Assembly (NCBI GenBank): GCA_903933715.1
Contig: CAIZLD010000019.1
Span: forward strand, 22,048-86,047
Reading direction: 5' to 3'
From: an uncultured Spartobacteria bacterium
Lineage (GTDB): Bacteria; Verrucomicrobiota; Verrucomicrobiia; Chthoniobacterales; Chthoniobacteraceae
DNA length: 64,000 nt
The notes under the pieces: generated by a model
Seen by the model: the letters and a program-made list of their open reading frames with translations, nothing else
Database searches by the model: none
What the model was told of the DNA's origin: nothing
Shown: one piece after another, positions 1 through 8,789 of the stretch
Position numbering within the stretch: position 1 is the stretch's first letter
Layout of the letters: each line of letters starts with the position of its first letter
Position numbers and translations under genes: made by a program

Positions 1-266
<266 letters not shown>

Positions 267-333
267 TCACACTCCCCTCAAAAAAGTTATTGCATTAGGA
301 AGCGAGGCCACTAGATTGTCCGCTCCTATTTTT

Positions 334-603
334 ATGGCTAAAACGAGCTGGACCGAGAAAGAAAAACGCAAACGTATCATTGTGGCCAAGTATGCCGCCC
401 TGCGCGCCGAACTGAAGGCGAAGGGTGACTACGTGGGGCTGCAGAAGCTTCCCCGTGACGCGAGCCCTGTGCGTCTTGTCAACCGCTGCCGCGCAAGTGG
501 CCGCCGGCATGGGTATATGCGCCGCTTTCAGCTTTCGCGTATCGCCTTCCGCGAATTGGCCTCCAACGGGATGATCCCCGGGGTGACCAAATCGAGTTGG
601 TAA
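334..603 (+). CDS. rpsN: 30S ribosomal protein S14
   Basis: An 89-residue S14 protein of the small ribosomal subunit, which binds 16S rRNA in the head near the decoding region. The C-terminal signature [19 protein letters not shown] and the ending [11 protein letters not shown] are typical of the long, zinc-free S14 type. The track ORF starts upstream at 181, but the ATG at 334 ([13 protein letters not shown]) gives the normal family length. It stands alone here instead of in a large ribosomal-protein operon, as is common for rpsN copies outside the spc operon. A terminator hairpin follows. Confidence 0.96.
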   Translation: MAKTSWTEKEKRKRIIVAKYAALRAELKAKGDYVGLQKLPRDASPVRLVNRCRASGRRHGYMRRFQLSRIAFRELASNGMIPGVTKSSW

Positions 604-660
604 GACCTCTACGGCCGGGGATTAAAACGCCTCGGCAGTTTCAATTCATTTCTTTTTTCC

Positions 661-695
661 GGCTCGCCGCTTCCTGTGGCGAGCCGTTCCTTTTT
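661..695 (+). terminator. Rho-independent terminator after rpsN
   Basis: GGCTCGCC pairs with GGCGAGCC across a 9-nt loop and is followed by a T-rich run (TTCCTTTTT). It lies between rpsN and the CNNM gene. Its presence argues against the ORF-track GTG start at 676, which would place the CNNM start inside the hairpin. Confidence 0.75.
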
Positions 696-711
696 GGATG
701 GAATCCTTTTT

Positions 712-2064
712 ATGAACGTTCTGATTGCCACTTCCGCGGCGCTCGTTGAGACGAGCTGGGAATCGCTGGACGTGATCCTTTTCAAGCTCCTGTGCATCGC
801 GTTGCTGGTGCTCCTGAACGCCTTTTTTGTCGGCGCAGAGTTCGCCATTGTCAAAATCCGCTCCACCCAGTTGGAGCCGCTGATCGAAGAGGGAGACGGG
901 CGCGCCAAAGTTTCCGGCGTGATCATCTCCAATCTCGACGCCTATCTTTCCGCCTGCCAGTTGGGGATCACCCTTGCCAGCCTGGGGTTGGGATGGCTGG
1001 GGGAACCGTTTTTGGCCCGGATGATCACCCCGGTTTTCCAGCTTTTTGGAATTCAGAATGCGGCCTTGATCCACCCGGTCTCGTTCGGGCTCGCTTTCTC
1101 TTTAATTACGATTGCCCATATCGTCATGGGGGAATTGGTCCCCAAAAGCCTGACCATCCGCAAGCCGCTTACGGCCACGCTTTGGATCGCCCGGCCTTTG
1201 CAGTTGTTCTACAAAATGTTCCGCCCGGCCATTTTGGTTCTCAACAATTTCGCCAATTTCATCCTGGAACGCGGGTTCAAGGTCAAACCGGCCAGCGAGC
1301 ACGAAATCGGCCATAGCGAGGAGGAGTTGAGGGTCATCCTGACCGAGAGCGAGAACGCCGATGAAGTGTCCCCTTTGGGCAAGGAAATTCTGATCAATGC
1401 GCTCGATCTGCGCCGGTTGGTCGTGCGCGACATCACCACTCCGCGGGGCGAGGTGGTCAGCCTCGATCTGGAAAATTCGTTCGACGAAAACCTTAAAATC
1501 GCCCAGGAATCGCGGCATACCCGGTTTCCCCTCTGCCAGGGACACCTCGATAACACCATCGGCTTGGTGCATATCAAAGATTTGCTGCGGCTGACCCGCC
1601 AGGAGTCGCCGGATTTGAGTTCCATCAAGCGGGAAATCCTGCCCGTGCCGGAAATGATGCCGCTCGAAAAACTCTTAAAGCTGTTTCTGAGCAAACACGC
1701 CCACCTCGCCCTGGTGGTGGACGAATACGGCGGCACCGTCGGCATCGTGACGCTCGACAACGTGCTCGAAGAACTCGTCGGATCAATCCAGGATGAGTTT
1801 GACGTCGATAACGCCGAGTTCCGCAAAATCAGCGAAGATGAGTTCCTGGTCGAGGGAACCTTTGGGCTTTATGAACTCAACGATTCCGCCGGGCTCGATT
1901 TGGAAAGCCCGGACGTGAGCACCATTGGCGGTTACGTTACCCATCTATTGGGACGGCTTCCGCAACAAGGCGAAAAAGTGCGGATCGACGGCTACGAAGT
2001 CACCATCACCAAAAGCGACGGCCGGCGGGTCGAACAGCTCCATTTCAAGCTCAAGCAAGCATAG
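712..2064 (+). CDS. CNNM/CBS-domain membrane protein (HlyC/CorC family)
   Basis: A 450-residue inner-membrane protein of the DUF21 (CNNM)-CBS-CorC_HlyC family, linked in other bacteria to Mg/Co efflux or ion homeostasis. The N-terminal third is hydrophobic with several membrane spans (for example [21 protein letters not shown]). A CBS pair follows (DITTPRGEV and [20 protein letters not shown]), then a C-terminal transporter-associated domain ([15 protein letters not shown]). The ATG at 712 is preferred to the GTG at 676, which lies in the rpsN terminator. It ends 3 bp before miaB and so is probably co-transcribed with it. The exact substrate cannot be read from sequence. Confidence 0.9.
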   Translation: MNVLIATSAALVETSWESLDVILFKLLCIALLVLLNAFFVGAEFAIVKIRSTQLEPLIEEGDGRAKVSGVIISNLDAYLSACQLGITLASLGLGWLGEPFLARMITPVFQLFGIQNAALIHPVSFGLAFSLITIAHIVMGELVPKSLTIRKPLTATLWIARPLQLFYKMFRPAILVLNNFANFILERGFKVKPASEHEIGHSEEELRVILTESENADEVSPLGKEILINALDLRRLVVRDITTPRGEVVSLDLENSFDENLKIAQESRHTRFPLCQGHLDNTIGLVHIKDLLRLTRQESPDLSSIKREILPVPEMMPLEKLLKLFLSKHAHLALVVDEYGGTVGIVTLDNVLEELVGSIQDEFDVDNAEFRKISEDEFLVEGTFGLYELNDSAGLDLESPDVSTIGGYVTHLLGRLPQQGEKVRIDGYEVTITKSDGRRVEQLHFKLKQA

Positions 2065-2067
2065 CCA

Positions 2068-3414
2068 ATGCCTAAAGTCCTCATTAAAACCTACGGTTGC
2101 CAGATGAACGAACGCGATTCCGAACAGGTCTCGCAGATGCTCATCGCGCGCGGGTACGAAATGACGACCGACGAAGCGCAAGCCGACGTGATTCTGCTCA
2201 ACACTTGCAGCGTGCGCGATATGGCCGAACAAAAAGCTCTCGGCAAAATGCGGCTCCTGGCCCATCACCACCGGGCCCGGGGGGTCGTGCTCGGGTTCCT
2301 GGGCTGCATGGCGCAAAGCCGGGGCGCGGCGTTGATGAAAGAGGGCAAAGTCGATCTGGTGGCCGGGACACAAAAATTTCACCGCGTGGCCGATTACGTG
2401 GACGAGCTTCTCGCCCACCGGCGCACCCAATCAATGGACGACGCCCGGCTGACGATTGTCGATGTGGAAGAGGAAGCTGGTTCGCAGGAAACGATTCACG
2501 ACCACACCGTGCGCGAGCGCCAAAGCACGGCGTTTGTCTCGATCATGCAAGGCTGCAACATGCGCTGCACTTTTTGCATCGTGCCGCAGACTCGCGGTTC
2601 AGAACGCAGCCGCGCCATCCCGGAGATCGTTCGCGAAGTGGAAGAGCTCGTGAGCAGGGGGGTCAAAGAAGTGACGTTGCTGGGCCAGATCGTCAATTTG
2701 TATGGTCGCCATGAGTTTCCCAAGCTGGACGGAAAAAGCCCGTTTGTGCAATTACTGGAAGCGGTCCACGCGGTCGAAGGATTGAAACGGTTGCGGTTCA
2801 CCTCCCCTCACCCGATTGGTTACAAAACCGATTTGATCGAAGCGTTCGCCCGGCTCCCGAAGCTTGCGGGGCATGTTCACCTGCCGTTGCAATCCGGCTC
2901 GGACCGGATTCTTAAAGCGATGCACCGCGGCTACACCGCCGGGCAATATCTCCAACTCGTGCGGCAGATGCGGGAGGTGCGGCCGGATTTGGCGATTACC
3001 ACCGATATTATCGTCGGCTATCCCGGCGAGACGGACGACGATTTCCAGGCGACGCGCCGGGTCTGCGAAGAGGTCCGTTTCGATAACGCCTTCATTTTTG
3101 GCTATTCCAAACGCAAGGAGACGCCCGCGGCCGAAATGCCCCGCCAGATCGAAGAAACCATTAAGGAAGCGCGGCTCCAGAACTTGCTGGAACTGACCAA
3201 CGCCATCATCAAGGAGAAGCTGGAAACGGCAGTCGATACCCGCGTGGAAGTGCTTTGCGAGGGGCCGAGCAAAAACAACCCCAAACGGCTGACCGGGCGA
3301 ACCGAGTCCAACAAGATTGTGATTTTCGAAGGCGGCGACCGCCTCATCGGTCAAATGGTCGAAATCCAAGTCACCCGCACCAGCGGGTTCTGCTTGTATG
3401 GAGAGCCGGTTTAG
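2068..3414 (+). CDS. miaB: tRNA-2-methylthio-N6-dimethylallyladenosine synthase
   Basis: A 448-residue radical SAM methylthiotransferase that adds the ms2 group to i6A37 of tRNAs. The N-terminal UPF0004 domain carries the three auxiliary-cluster cysteines near C11, C47 and C80 (KTYGCQMN, LLNTCSVRD, GFLGCMAQ). The radical SAM CxxxCxxC is at about 163-170 (QGCNMRCTFC). A TRAM domain lies at the C-terminus (SGFCLYGEPV). Length and motif order match MiaB rather than MtaB or RimO. Start at the ATG 3 bp after the CNNM stop. Confidence 0.95.
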   Translation: MPKVLIKTYGCQMNERDSEQVSQMLIARGYEMTTDEAQADVILLNTCSVRDMAEQKALGKMRLLAHHHRARGVVLGFLGCMAQSRGAALMKEGKVDLVAGTQKFHRVADYVDELLAHRRTQSMDDARLTIVDVEEEAGSQETIHDHTVRERQSTAFVSIMQGCNMRCTFCIVPQTRGSERSRAIPEIVREVEELVSRGVKEVTLLGQIVNLYGRHEFPKLDGKSPFVQLLEAVHAVEGLKRLRFTSPHPIGYKTDLIEAFARLPKLAGHVHLPLQSGSDRILKAMHRGYTAGQYLQLVRQMREVRPDLAITTDIIVGYPGETDDDFQATRRVCEEVRFDNAFIFGYSKRKETPAAEMPRQIEETIKEARLQNLLELTNAIIKEKLETAVDTRVEVLCEGPSKNNPKRLTGRTESNKIVIFEGGDRLIGQMVEIQVTRTSGFCLYGEPV

Positions 3415-3432
3415 CCTTTCTTTCACCAAGCC

Positions 3433-3990
3433 ATGATTTATTCCCTTAGCCTTCGCAACACCGGTCTGCTGGTAGGTTTATTTGTATTTGCCGTTCATGC
3501 GGTGGCATTGATTCACGCCCAAGCGGTCAAAAACTTTCTTCAATCGTTTCCACGTTCCCGCACGATGGGAACCTTTTTGCTGCTCCTCGACGCGGTTTGG
3601 GCTTTTGCGTTGGTCGCCCAGATCGATCTGGGAGAGTTCACCGCTTACCGGGAGATTTTCCTCGGGATCATCGCGATCGGATCGGTATTGACCCTTTTAT
3701 TTGTGCAGGAATTCCTGGCCGTGCGCGCGTTGGGCATGGCTTGCCTGCTGGTGGCAGAGCCGTTGCTGGAGGTGACGTTCCTGCGGCCCGAGCTGAGCCG
3801 TCTCCTCCTGAGCCTGCTGGCTTACGGTTGGGCAACGCTGGGGCTTTTCTGGGTCGGCATGCCTTATTTGCTGCGCGACCAGATTGAATGGGTCTCCAAG
3901 ACCGATCTGCGCTGGCGGGTGGCGGCGCTGGGCGGCGTGGTTTATGGCGTGGCGATATGGATCGCCGCGCTCACTCAATACGGAGCGTAA
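3433..3990 (+). CDS. Integral membrane protein of unknown function
   Basis: A 185-residue protein with five to six predicted hydrophobic segments (for example NTGLLVGLFVFAVHAVALI, IFLGIIAIGSVLTLLFVQEF and a C-terminal VAALGGVVYGVAIWIAAL). I recognise no catalytic motif. It starts 18 bp after miaB and may be co-transcribed with it. It resembles a small polytopic membrane protein with a role I cannot name, and the family is not recognised. Confidence 0.7.
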   Translation: MIYSLSLRNTGLLVGLFVFAVHAVALIHAQAVKNFLQSFPRSRTMGTFLLLLDAVWAFALVAQIDLGEFTAYREIFLGIIAIGSVLTLLFVQEFLAVRALGMACLLVAEPLLEVTFLRPELSRLLLSLLAYGWATLGLFWVGMPYLLRDQIEWVSKTDLRWRVAALGGVVYGVAIWIAALTQYGA

Positions 3991-4011
3991 ATTCCCGAGC
4001 TCTTGGCAATT

Positions 4012-4138
4012 TAGACAAGATTCACAAGATTTTGAGGATTCTCAGGATTACGCGTAAAGCTCGCAATAGTCGGTTAGCATTCTGTCACCCGATCCGAAAA
4101 TCCTGTAAATCATGTCAATCTTGCTAATCCTGTCTTAA
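4012..4138. repeat. Imperfect inverted repeat with 9-bp periodic arms (type A)
   Basis: The left arm is built from 9-mers (AAGATTCAC, AAGATTTTG, AGGATTCTC, AGGATTACG). The right arm (AATCCTGTAAATC then CAATCTTGCTAATCC) is its approximate reverse complement. A spacer of about 40 bp separates the arms. It sits between two convergent genes, where such dispersed palindromic repeats commonly lie. Confidence 0.7.
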
Positions 4139-4188
4139 AAAAATTCCCAGTTAGGCTAAGGCTCTTTTTTGGCTGGAACAGGTATTAC

Positions 4189-5406
4189 CTATTTCGCCCC
4201 GGAGACGACATCGCTGAGTTTGAAGATCGGCAGGAACATCGCCACGACGATGCCGCCGACAATCACGCCCAGGAACACGATCAGGAACGGCTCGATAAGC
4301 GAGGTCAGGGCATCGAGCATCGCTTCGATTTCTTCGTCCCAAAAATCGGCCATTTTCTCAAGCATCGCGTCAATTTTACCGGTAGCTTCACCGGCGGAAA
4401 CCATTCGCAACATCATCGGGGGGAAAATCGGCTGGCGAAGCATGGCTGCGGCGAGGCTTTCCCCCTTCTCCACATCCAGAGCCACCGATTTTATGGCGTT
4501 TTCCACCATCGTGTTTCCAGAAGTTTCGCCCACGATCTCCATCACTTCCAAAATCGGCACACCCGAACGGATCAACTGCGCAAAGGTCCGGGCAAACCGG
4601 CTCATGCAAATTTTATGAACCAACGGGCCCATGACCGGCAACTTGAGTTGGTAGCGGTCCCAGAGTTCGGTTCCGATCTTGGTGCCTAGAAATTTGCGGA
4701 TCCCAAAAATGGTTCCGCCAATGACCATGACCAGCCAAACCCAATTCCCGCGGATCAGATCGCTCAAATCGAGGAGAAACTGGGTGGGAGCGGGAAGCTT
4801 GGCTCCAAAATCTTTGAAAATTCCACCGAAGGTCGGGACGACTTTGACGATCAGGAAGGTGGTGATCACCATGGCGATGCTGATGACGACAATCGGGTAG
4901 GTCATCGCCGATTTGACTTTTTTGGCCAGCCGGTTGGAAGCTTCCAGGAACCCGGCCAGGCGGTCCAGAATTTCGGAGAGCATCCCCCCCGTTTCGCCCG
5001 CTTTGACCATCGAAATATAGAGCCGGGAAAAAACCTTGGGGTGTTTCGCAACCGCTTCGTTAAAGGTTTCCCCTTGTTGCACACGGCCCATGATTTCGCC
5101 GATGACAAATTTCAACGCGGCCTGCTTGCGGGGATCGGACTGCTCATAAAGGGCAGTCATGGCGCTGACCAGCGGCAAACCGGCATCCACCATGGTGGCC
5201 AATTGGCGGGTGAAAAGCACCAGGTCGGTGATGGGGAGCTTGTTCACCTTGTTTTTGGACCGCCGGACCGTCTTCTCCTCGATCGAAAGCACCATCAAGC
5301 CCCGGCCCATCAGGATGTTGATCGCGTTTTCTTCGTTGATCGCGTCAGCGGCGCCGGTCACGGTTTTGCCTTGAGCATCGCGGGCTTGATAGGCGTAGGT
5401 AATCAT
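4189..5406 (-). CDS. pilC: Type IV pilus / type II secretion inner-membrane platform protein (PilC/GspF)
   Basis: A 405-residue polytopic platform protein that couples the assembly and retraction ATPases to pilin movement in the inner membrane. It has the two tandem T2SSF domains: the first around LVLFTRQLATMVDAGLPLVSAM and KAGETGGML, the second around MSRFARTFAQLIRSGVPILEVM and VSAGEATGKID. Hydrophobic spans include YPIVVISIAMVITTFLIVKV and the C-terminal FLIVFLGVIVGGIVVAMFLPIF. The ATG at 5406 is preferred to the track's TTG because GGGGGTG lies just upstream of it. The PilT-type gene lies about 1.2 kb away on the same strand. Confidence 0.9.
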   Translation of the reverse strand: MITYAYQARDAQGKTVTGAADAINEENAINILMGRGLMVLSIEEKTVRRSKNKVNKLPITDLVLFTRQLATMVDAGLPLVSAMTALYEQSDPRKQAALKFVIGEIMGRVQQGETFNEAVAKHPKVFSRLYISMVKAGETGGMLSEILDRLAGFLEASNRLAKKVKSAMTYPIVVISIAMVITTFLIVKVVPTFGGIFKDFGAKLPAPTQFLLDLSDLIRGNWVWLVMVIGGTIFGIRKFLGTKIGTELWDRYQLKLPVMGPLVHKICMSRFARTFAQLIRSGVPILEVMEIVGETSGNTMVENAIKSVALDVEKGESLAAAMLRQPIFPPMMLRMVSAGEATGKIDAMLEKMADFWDEEIEAMLDALTSLIEPFLIVFLGVIVGGIVVAMFLPIFKLSDVVSGAK

Positions 5407-5470
5407 GGTTGATAACACCCCCAAAGGAGCAAGTTTAGTGCTAGCACGTTGTTATCTCGGTTATTTTCGG

Positions 5471-5570
5471 AAGAAGAGAATCCGCAGATTGCGCAGATGA
5501 ACGCAGATTTATACGGAAATAATCGGCGAAAATCTGCGCAATCTGCGGATAACTCCTCTGTCTTTTATGC
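5471..5570. repeat. Imperfect inverted repeat with 9-bp periodic arms (type B)
   Basis: The left arm contains ATCCGCAGATTGCGCAGAT followed by a further CGCAGATT unit. The right arm contains the exact reverse complement, ATCTGCGCAATCTGCGGAT. The units repeat every 9-10 bp, as in the type A repeat 1.4 kb away. It lies in the gap between two genes on the same strand. Confidence 0.75.
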
Positions 5571-5576
5571 GCACTA

Positions 5577-6104
5577 CTAAAAACCTCCCATTTGCGCCCG
5601 TTTGTCTTCCAAAACGCGAACGGCACCGAATTTGGGGTAGATGAACTGGGCGCCGGTCGAGCCGAGCTTGGTGAGACCCCGGGCGGTGATGGCTCCCGTA
5701 TCGCGCAAAGCGAGCAGCGATTGGGCAAGCAGGGCGCTCGCCAATCCGCGGTTATGATATTCCAGGGCAATGCACGGGCCGGTCAGTAAATGATTTTGGG
5801 CGTCCGGTTCCGCTGTCAACCCCAAAGCACCGATGATCCTCACCCCGTGGGTGACAACCAGGCAAAACGGCTCCCTTTTCTCGTCAAACACATCGGCAAG
5901 GGCGGATTCGATGAGCGGCCGGATTTCGCGGAAAAACGGGTTCCATTCGGAATCGAGCGTAAAGGAACTCATCACGACAGAGCTCACCGTCTCCCGGTCT
6001 TCCAGAACAGCCCGGCGAATTGCAAAAGAGGAAGGGAGCGGAGGGCAGACCGGATCGAAGTTGGTTAAATCCCAGGAAAACCGCACCCATTTGACCGTAT
6101 TCAT
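5577..6104 (-). CDS. GNAT-family N-acetyltransferase-like protein
   Basis: A protein of about 175 residues resembling the GNAT acyl-CoA transferase fold. The segment CIALEYHNRGLASALLAQSLLAL corresponds to the acetyl-CoA-binding motif A region (R/QxxGxG/A, here HNRGLA). The substrate is unknown. Two starts are possible: ATG at 6104 (chosen) or TTG at 6140, which would begin 3 bp after the upstream stop. It is downstream of the PilT and receiver-like genes on the same strand and may be the last gene of that group. Confidence 0.65.
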   Translation of the reverse strand: MNTVKWVRFSWDLTNFDPVCPPLPSSFAIRRAVLEDRETVSSVVMSSFTLDSEWNPFFREIRPLIESALADVFDEKREPFCLVVTHGVRIIGALGLTAEPDAQNHLLTGPCIALEYHNRGLASALLAQSLLALRDTGAITARGLTKLGSTGAQFIYPKFGAVRVLEDKRAQMGGF

Positions 6105-6142
6105 GTGGTTCGACTCTATTTCACCGATGCCGGAAATCAACG

Positions 6143-6616
6143 CTATCCTATCCGCTGGACGTCTTTCTTTACGGCCTTAAAGGCGGCATAGAACTCTTCC
6201 TGCTCGACGATGCCCCGCCCCACAAGCTGCTTCAAATCGGACATATCCAGCAGGTTAAGGGTAAGATCAACACTCAACCCGAACGCCTGCGTATCGGACT
6301 GGGTTTCCATTCCCGGGCCAATTAACACGACATAAAAACCCCGCCGGGTGTCGAGGCGCATGGTAGCCAACTCGGCCAGGACGGGATGCGTCTGGGCGTC
6401 AGTCCCCTCCAGGTTCTCTTCAATAATCACCACGTTGTAAGTATGGGAGGAAAGTTTGGAGATGGCCTCCTCGGCGGTGAAGGCGCTGTGGATGGCAAAC
6501 CCAAGTTGGGTGATCTGATCGGTGATAGTCTGCTGAATCCCCGGCGATTCGATGCACAAAAGGGCAGCGAGATCGCCATGCTGGAAGGAATCGTTGCGGG
6601 TTTGAAGAGTGCTCAT
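6143..6616 (-). CDS. Degenerate response-regulator receiver-like protein
   Basis: A 157-residue protein whose pattern fits a CheY-like receiver (AALLCIESPGIQQTITDQI at strand 1, YNVVIIEENLEG at strand 3, FYVVLIGPG at strand 4). The position expected to hold the phosphorylated Asp reads Glu (VVIIEEN), and the acidic pair after strand 1 is weak, so it is probably not phosphorylated conventionally. The start at 6616 (MSTLQTRND) lies 10 bp after the PilT stop. The longer track ORF overlaps PilT in another frame and is rejected. Operon position suggests a role in pilus or twitching control, which is inference. Confidence 0.65.
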   Translation of the reverse strand: MSTLQTRNDSFQHGDLAALLCIESPGIQQTITDQITQLGFAIHSAFTAEEAISKLSSHTYNVVIIEENLEGTDAQTHPVLAELATMRLDTRRGFYVVLIGPGMETQSDTQAFGLSVDLTLNLLDMSDLKQLVGRGIVEQEEFYAAFKAVKKDVQRIG

Positions 6617-6626
6617 AGGAAAGGGA

Positions 6627-7838
6627 TTAAAGGCCAAATAAGCCGCGCTTCGGTTTGGATGCGCTGGCCTCGCTCTCTTTTTGGGGCGAAACTCCGTCGA
6701 GCCGCAAGCCGGTGCTGGTTTCCACCGAAACGCCCTGTTGCTTTTTGGTCTGGTCGATGTGGCGTTGCACGATCCCCTTGCGCGTGGCGTACAGGTTGGC
6801 CGTTTCCTCGCTGATGCTTCCTGCATTATAGGCACGCGCAATGCACTGGTCGAAGGTCGTCCAGCCAAAGGTGGAACTGTCTTCAATAATGTCGTAGAAA
6901 TCCCGGTTTTCCCCTTCGCCCAGGGCAATCGCTTCCTTGGTCCGCAAATTATTGCCCATGATCTCCATCAGCAAAATACGGCCGCCGTCGCGCCGCGGAG
7001 CCAGGCGCTGGCTGACGACGTAACGGAGCATTTCCGCCAGGCGCATGCGGAGTTGCTTTTCCTCCTCGCGCGGGAACATGCCGAGGATACGGCTGATCGA
7101 CTGGCCGGCATCCACGGTGTGAATGGTGCTGAGGACCAGGTGGCCGGTTTCGGCCGCGGTCAAGGCGATCTCCACGGTCGAGCGGTCGCGCATTTCCCCC
7201 ACCAGGATCACTTTGGGCGCTTGGCGCAAGGCGGCTCGCAGACCGTTGGGGTAGGAGTCGAAGTCGGTGCCTAATTCCCGCTGGTTGAAGGTTGCCTTTT
7301 TGTGTTTATGAATGAACTCCACCGGATCTTCCAAAGTGACGATGTGGACGGCCCGGGTGATGTTGATCTCGTTGAGGATGCTGGCGAGGGTGGTGGTTTT
7401 ACCGCTCCCGGTCGCACCGGTGACGAGAATCAAGCCGTTTTTTTCCTGGATCATATCGAGGAAAATGGGGGGGAGATTAAGGCTCTGGAGCGTGGGGGTC
7501 TCCATTTGCAGACGCCGCATCACGATGGCCCAGTTGCCTCGTTGCCGGAAAATATTGACACGAAACCGGACGCGGTCGCTCAAGCTGTAACCGCAATCGC
7601 ACGAGCCGCTTTGAAGCAATTCGCGCAGCAGACGGCGGTCGTCGCTGATGATTTTCAGAGCGATCCGTTCAATCTGAATGGGCGTCAATCCCTGGATATT
7701 GTGCTGGGTGCGCACCGGCTTAAGCACTCCTTGTGACTCGACCTGCAAGGGGCGGCCGACGGCAAACACCAGGTCGGAAATCGATTCATAAGAATCGATC
7801 ATGCTTTTGAGGATCGAATCGAGTTCAAATTTTCTCAT
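6627..7838 (-). CDS. pilT: PilT/PilU-type pilus retraction ATPase
   Basis: A 403-residue hexameric cytoplasmic ATPase of the type IV pilus retraction family. Walker A is GATGSGKT at residues 141-148, the Asp box follows in VTLEDPVEFIH, Walker B is in VILVGEMRDRSTVEIAL, and the His box is in HLVLSTIHTVDAG. The N-terminal PAS-like domain is conserved (SDLVFAVGRPL). The C-terminal 60 residues are a low-complexity extension ending in KPKRGLFGL, and the canonical AIRNLIRE helix of PilT is not seen. It could therefore be a PilU-like or accessory retraction ATPase. Confidence 0.88.
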   Translation of the reverse strand: MRKFELDSILKSMIDSYESISDLVFAVGRPLQVESQGVLKPVRTQHNIQGLTPIQIERIALKIISDDRRLLRELLQSGSCDCGYSLSDRVRFRVNIFRQRGNWAIVMRRLQMETPTLQSLNLPPIFLDMIQEKNGLILVTGATGSGKTTTLASILNEINITRAVHIVTLEDPVEFIHKHKKATFNQRELGTDFDSYPNGLRAALRQAPKVILVGEMRDRSTVEIALTAAETGHLVLSTIHTVDAGQSISRILGMFPREEEKQLRMRLAEMLRYVVSQRLAPRRDGGRILLMEIMGNNLRTKEAIALGEGENRDFYDIIEDSSTFGWTTFDQCIARAYNAGSISEETANLYATRKGIVQRHIDQTKKQQGVSVETSTGLRLDGVSPQKESEASASKPKRGLFGL

Positions 7839-7968
7839 AGGCGGCGGATACGTGGGGATTTTCGCATAGAAAATGGGGAAGAAAAGGCGTTTATCGCTTT
7901 CCCCGGCGGCTCATGCGAACAATTTGACCCCGCTCTCCGTAATCCCTTTTGAAGATTGGAGCAGAACC

Positions 7969-8415
7969 ATGAATTCCATACCTAACAGACTCAAATTGGC
8001 GGGAATGGTGCTGGCGCTGGGTTTCGCCCTGGAGCCTTGTTCGCAGGCAAGTTTTTGGGGAGCGCAACCAACCGGCCCCAAACGGGTTGTGGTGGATAAA
8101 TCGCAGCAGGAACTCCGGGCTTACGAGGGGAACCAACTCGTCTTTCAAAGCCGGATCAGCAGCGGAAAACGGGGACGCGAAACGCCCAGTGGACATTTTC
8201 GCGTCCAATCCAAATCGCTGATGCATCGCTCCCGACTCTATAATAATGCGCCGATGCCCTACAGTGTCCAGTTCGCCGGGAACTACTTTATTCACGGCTT
8301 CAAATCGGTGCCCCATCACCCCGCTTCGCACGGCTGCATTCGGCTGCCGATTGGCCAAGCCCAGCAGTTTTATCAGTGGGCGGATCGCGGAACCCCGGTT
8401 CAGGTCGTCCAGTAA
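7969..8415 (+). CDS. Secreted L,D-transpeptidase (YkuD domain)
   Basis: A 148-residue periplasmic enzyme of the YkuD family, which forms 3-3 peptidoglycan crosslinks or attaches proteins to peptidoglycan through a catalytic Cys. The signal peptide is NRLKLAGMVLALGFALEPCS. The catalytic motif is complete: the first His in YFIHGFKS, then HPASHGCIRLP with the nucleophilic Cys. The ATG at 7969 has GGAG upstream and gives a clean signal peptide, so the longer track start is rejected. The domain is short, with no LysM module. Confidence 0.9.
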   Translation: MNSIPNRLKLAGMVLALGFALEPCSQASFWGAQPTGPKRVVVDKSQQELRAYEGNQLVFQSRISSGKRGRETPSGHFRVQSKSLMHRSRLYNNAPMPYSVQFAGNYFIHGFKSVPHHPASHGCIRLPIGQAQQFYQWADRGTPVQVVQ

Positions 8416-8567
8416 TCCGATAGCCGCCGATAAGAGGGGCCGCAAAAAGCGCAAAATAAAATTCCCTCCTCAGGGCGAATTGCCTGCTCCTATCCGCCCC
8501 GGGACGCAACCGTCTGTTTTTGTGCCTCTTGCGTTTTTTGCGGCTATTCCTATCCCCGGTTTTACGG

Positions 8568-8596
8568 TTGACAACTGGCGCGATCCGGCTTAACAA
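8568..8596 (+). promoter_or_regulatory. Candidate sigma-70 promoter for ilvB
   Basis: TTGACA is followed after exactly 17 bp by TAACAA, a good -35 with a weak -10. Initiation here would start about 190 nt before ilvB and just upstream of the leader peptide ATG, which is what the attenuator below requires. Confidence 0.5.
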
Positions 8597-8605
8597 GCTC
8601 GGCGA

Positions 8606-8698
8606 ATGATCCTTACCGGTCGCCCAGTCGTAGCCTTTCTTAGCGGCGTCCGCCTTGTGGCGGTCGTAGGAAGCGTCGCGCTTGCGGACGTCCGGTAG
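8606..8698 (+). CDS. Branched-chain amino acid leader peptide of the ilvB attenuator
   Basis: A 30-codon ORF too short for the track. It begins MILTGRPVVAFLSGV and has 8 Val, 4 Leu and 1 Ile among its 30 residues. Branched-chain codons cluster in the second half (RLVAVVGSVALADV) before a TAG stop. No strong Shine-Dalgarno precedes the ATG. Composition, position and the two alternative RNA hairpins that follow match classical ilv/leu leader peptides, in which ribosome stalling at Val/Leu codons reports charged-tRNA levels. Not experimentally shown here. Confidence 0.7.
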   Translation: MILTGRPVVAFLSGVRLVAVVGSVALADVR

Positions 8699-8752
8699 GG
8701 GAACCACTTGAATATCCACCCCTCCGGCTCACCGCCCGAGGGGGTTTTTTTT
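8692..8752 (+). promoter_or_regulatory. Transcription attenuator (antiterminator/terminator) of ilvB
   Basis: Terminator: CCCCTC (8719-8724) pairs with GAGGGG (8738-8743), extended by GGC/GCC across one mismatch, with a 5-nt loop and eight Ts (8745-8752). Antiterminator: CCGGTAGGGG (8692-8701) can pair with CCCCTCCGG (8719-8727), giving nine base pairs with one bulged U. The two folds share 8719-8727 and exclude each other. The leader stop codon (8696-8698) lies inside the 5' antiterminator arm, so a ribosome that finishes the leader would mask it and favour termination. Confidence 0.72.
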
Positions 8753-8789
8753 ATCCTCACGAGGCCGCCGGTCCCCAATCGAATCCAAC

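Noticed and set aside
8300-8719. 139-aa minus-strand ORF over the ilvB leader
   Set aside because: It overlaps the transpeptidase and the attenuator, and the leader architecture on the plus strand explains the sequence better.
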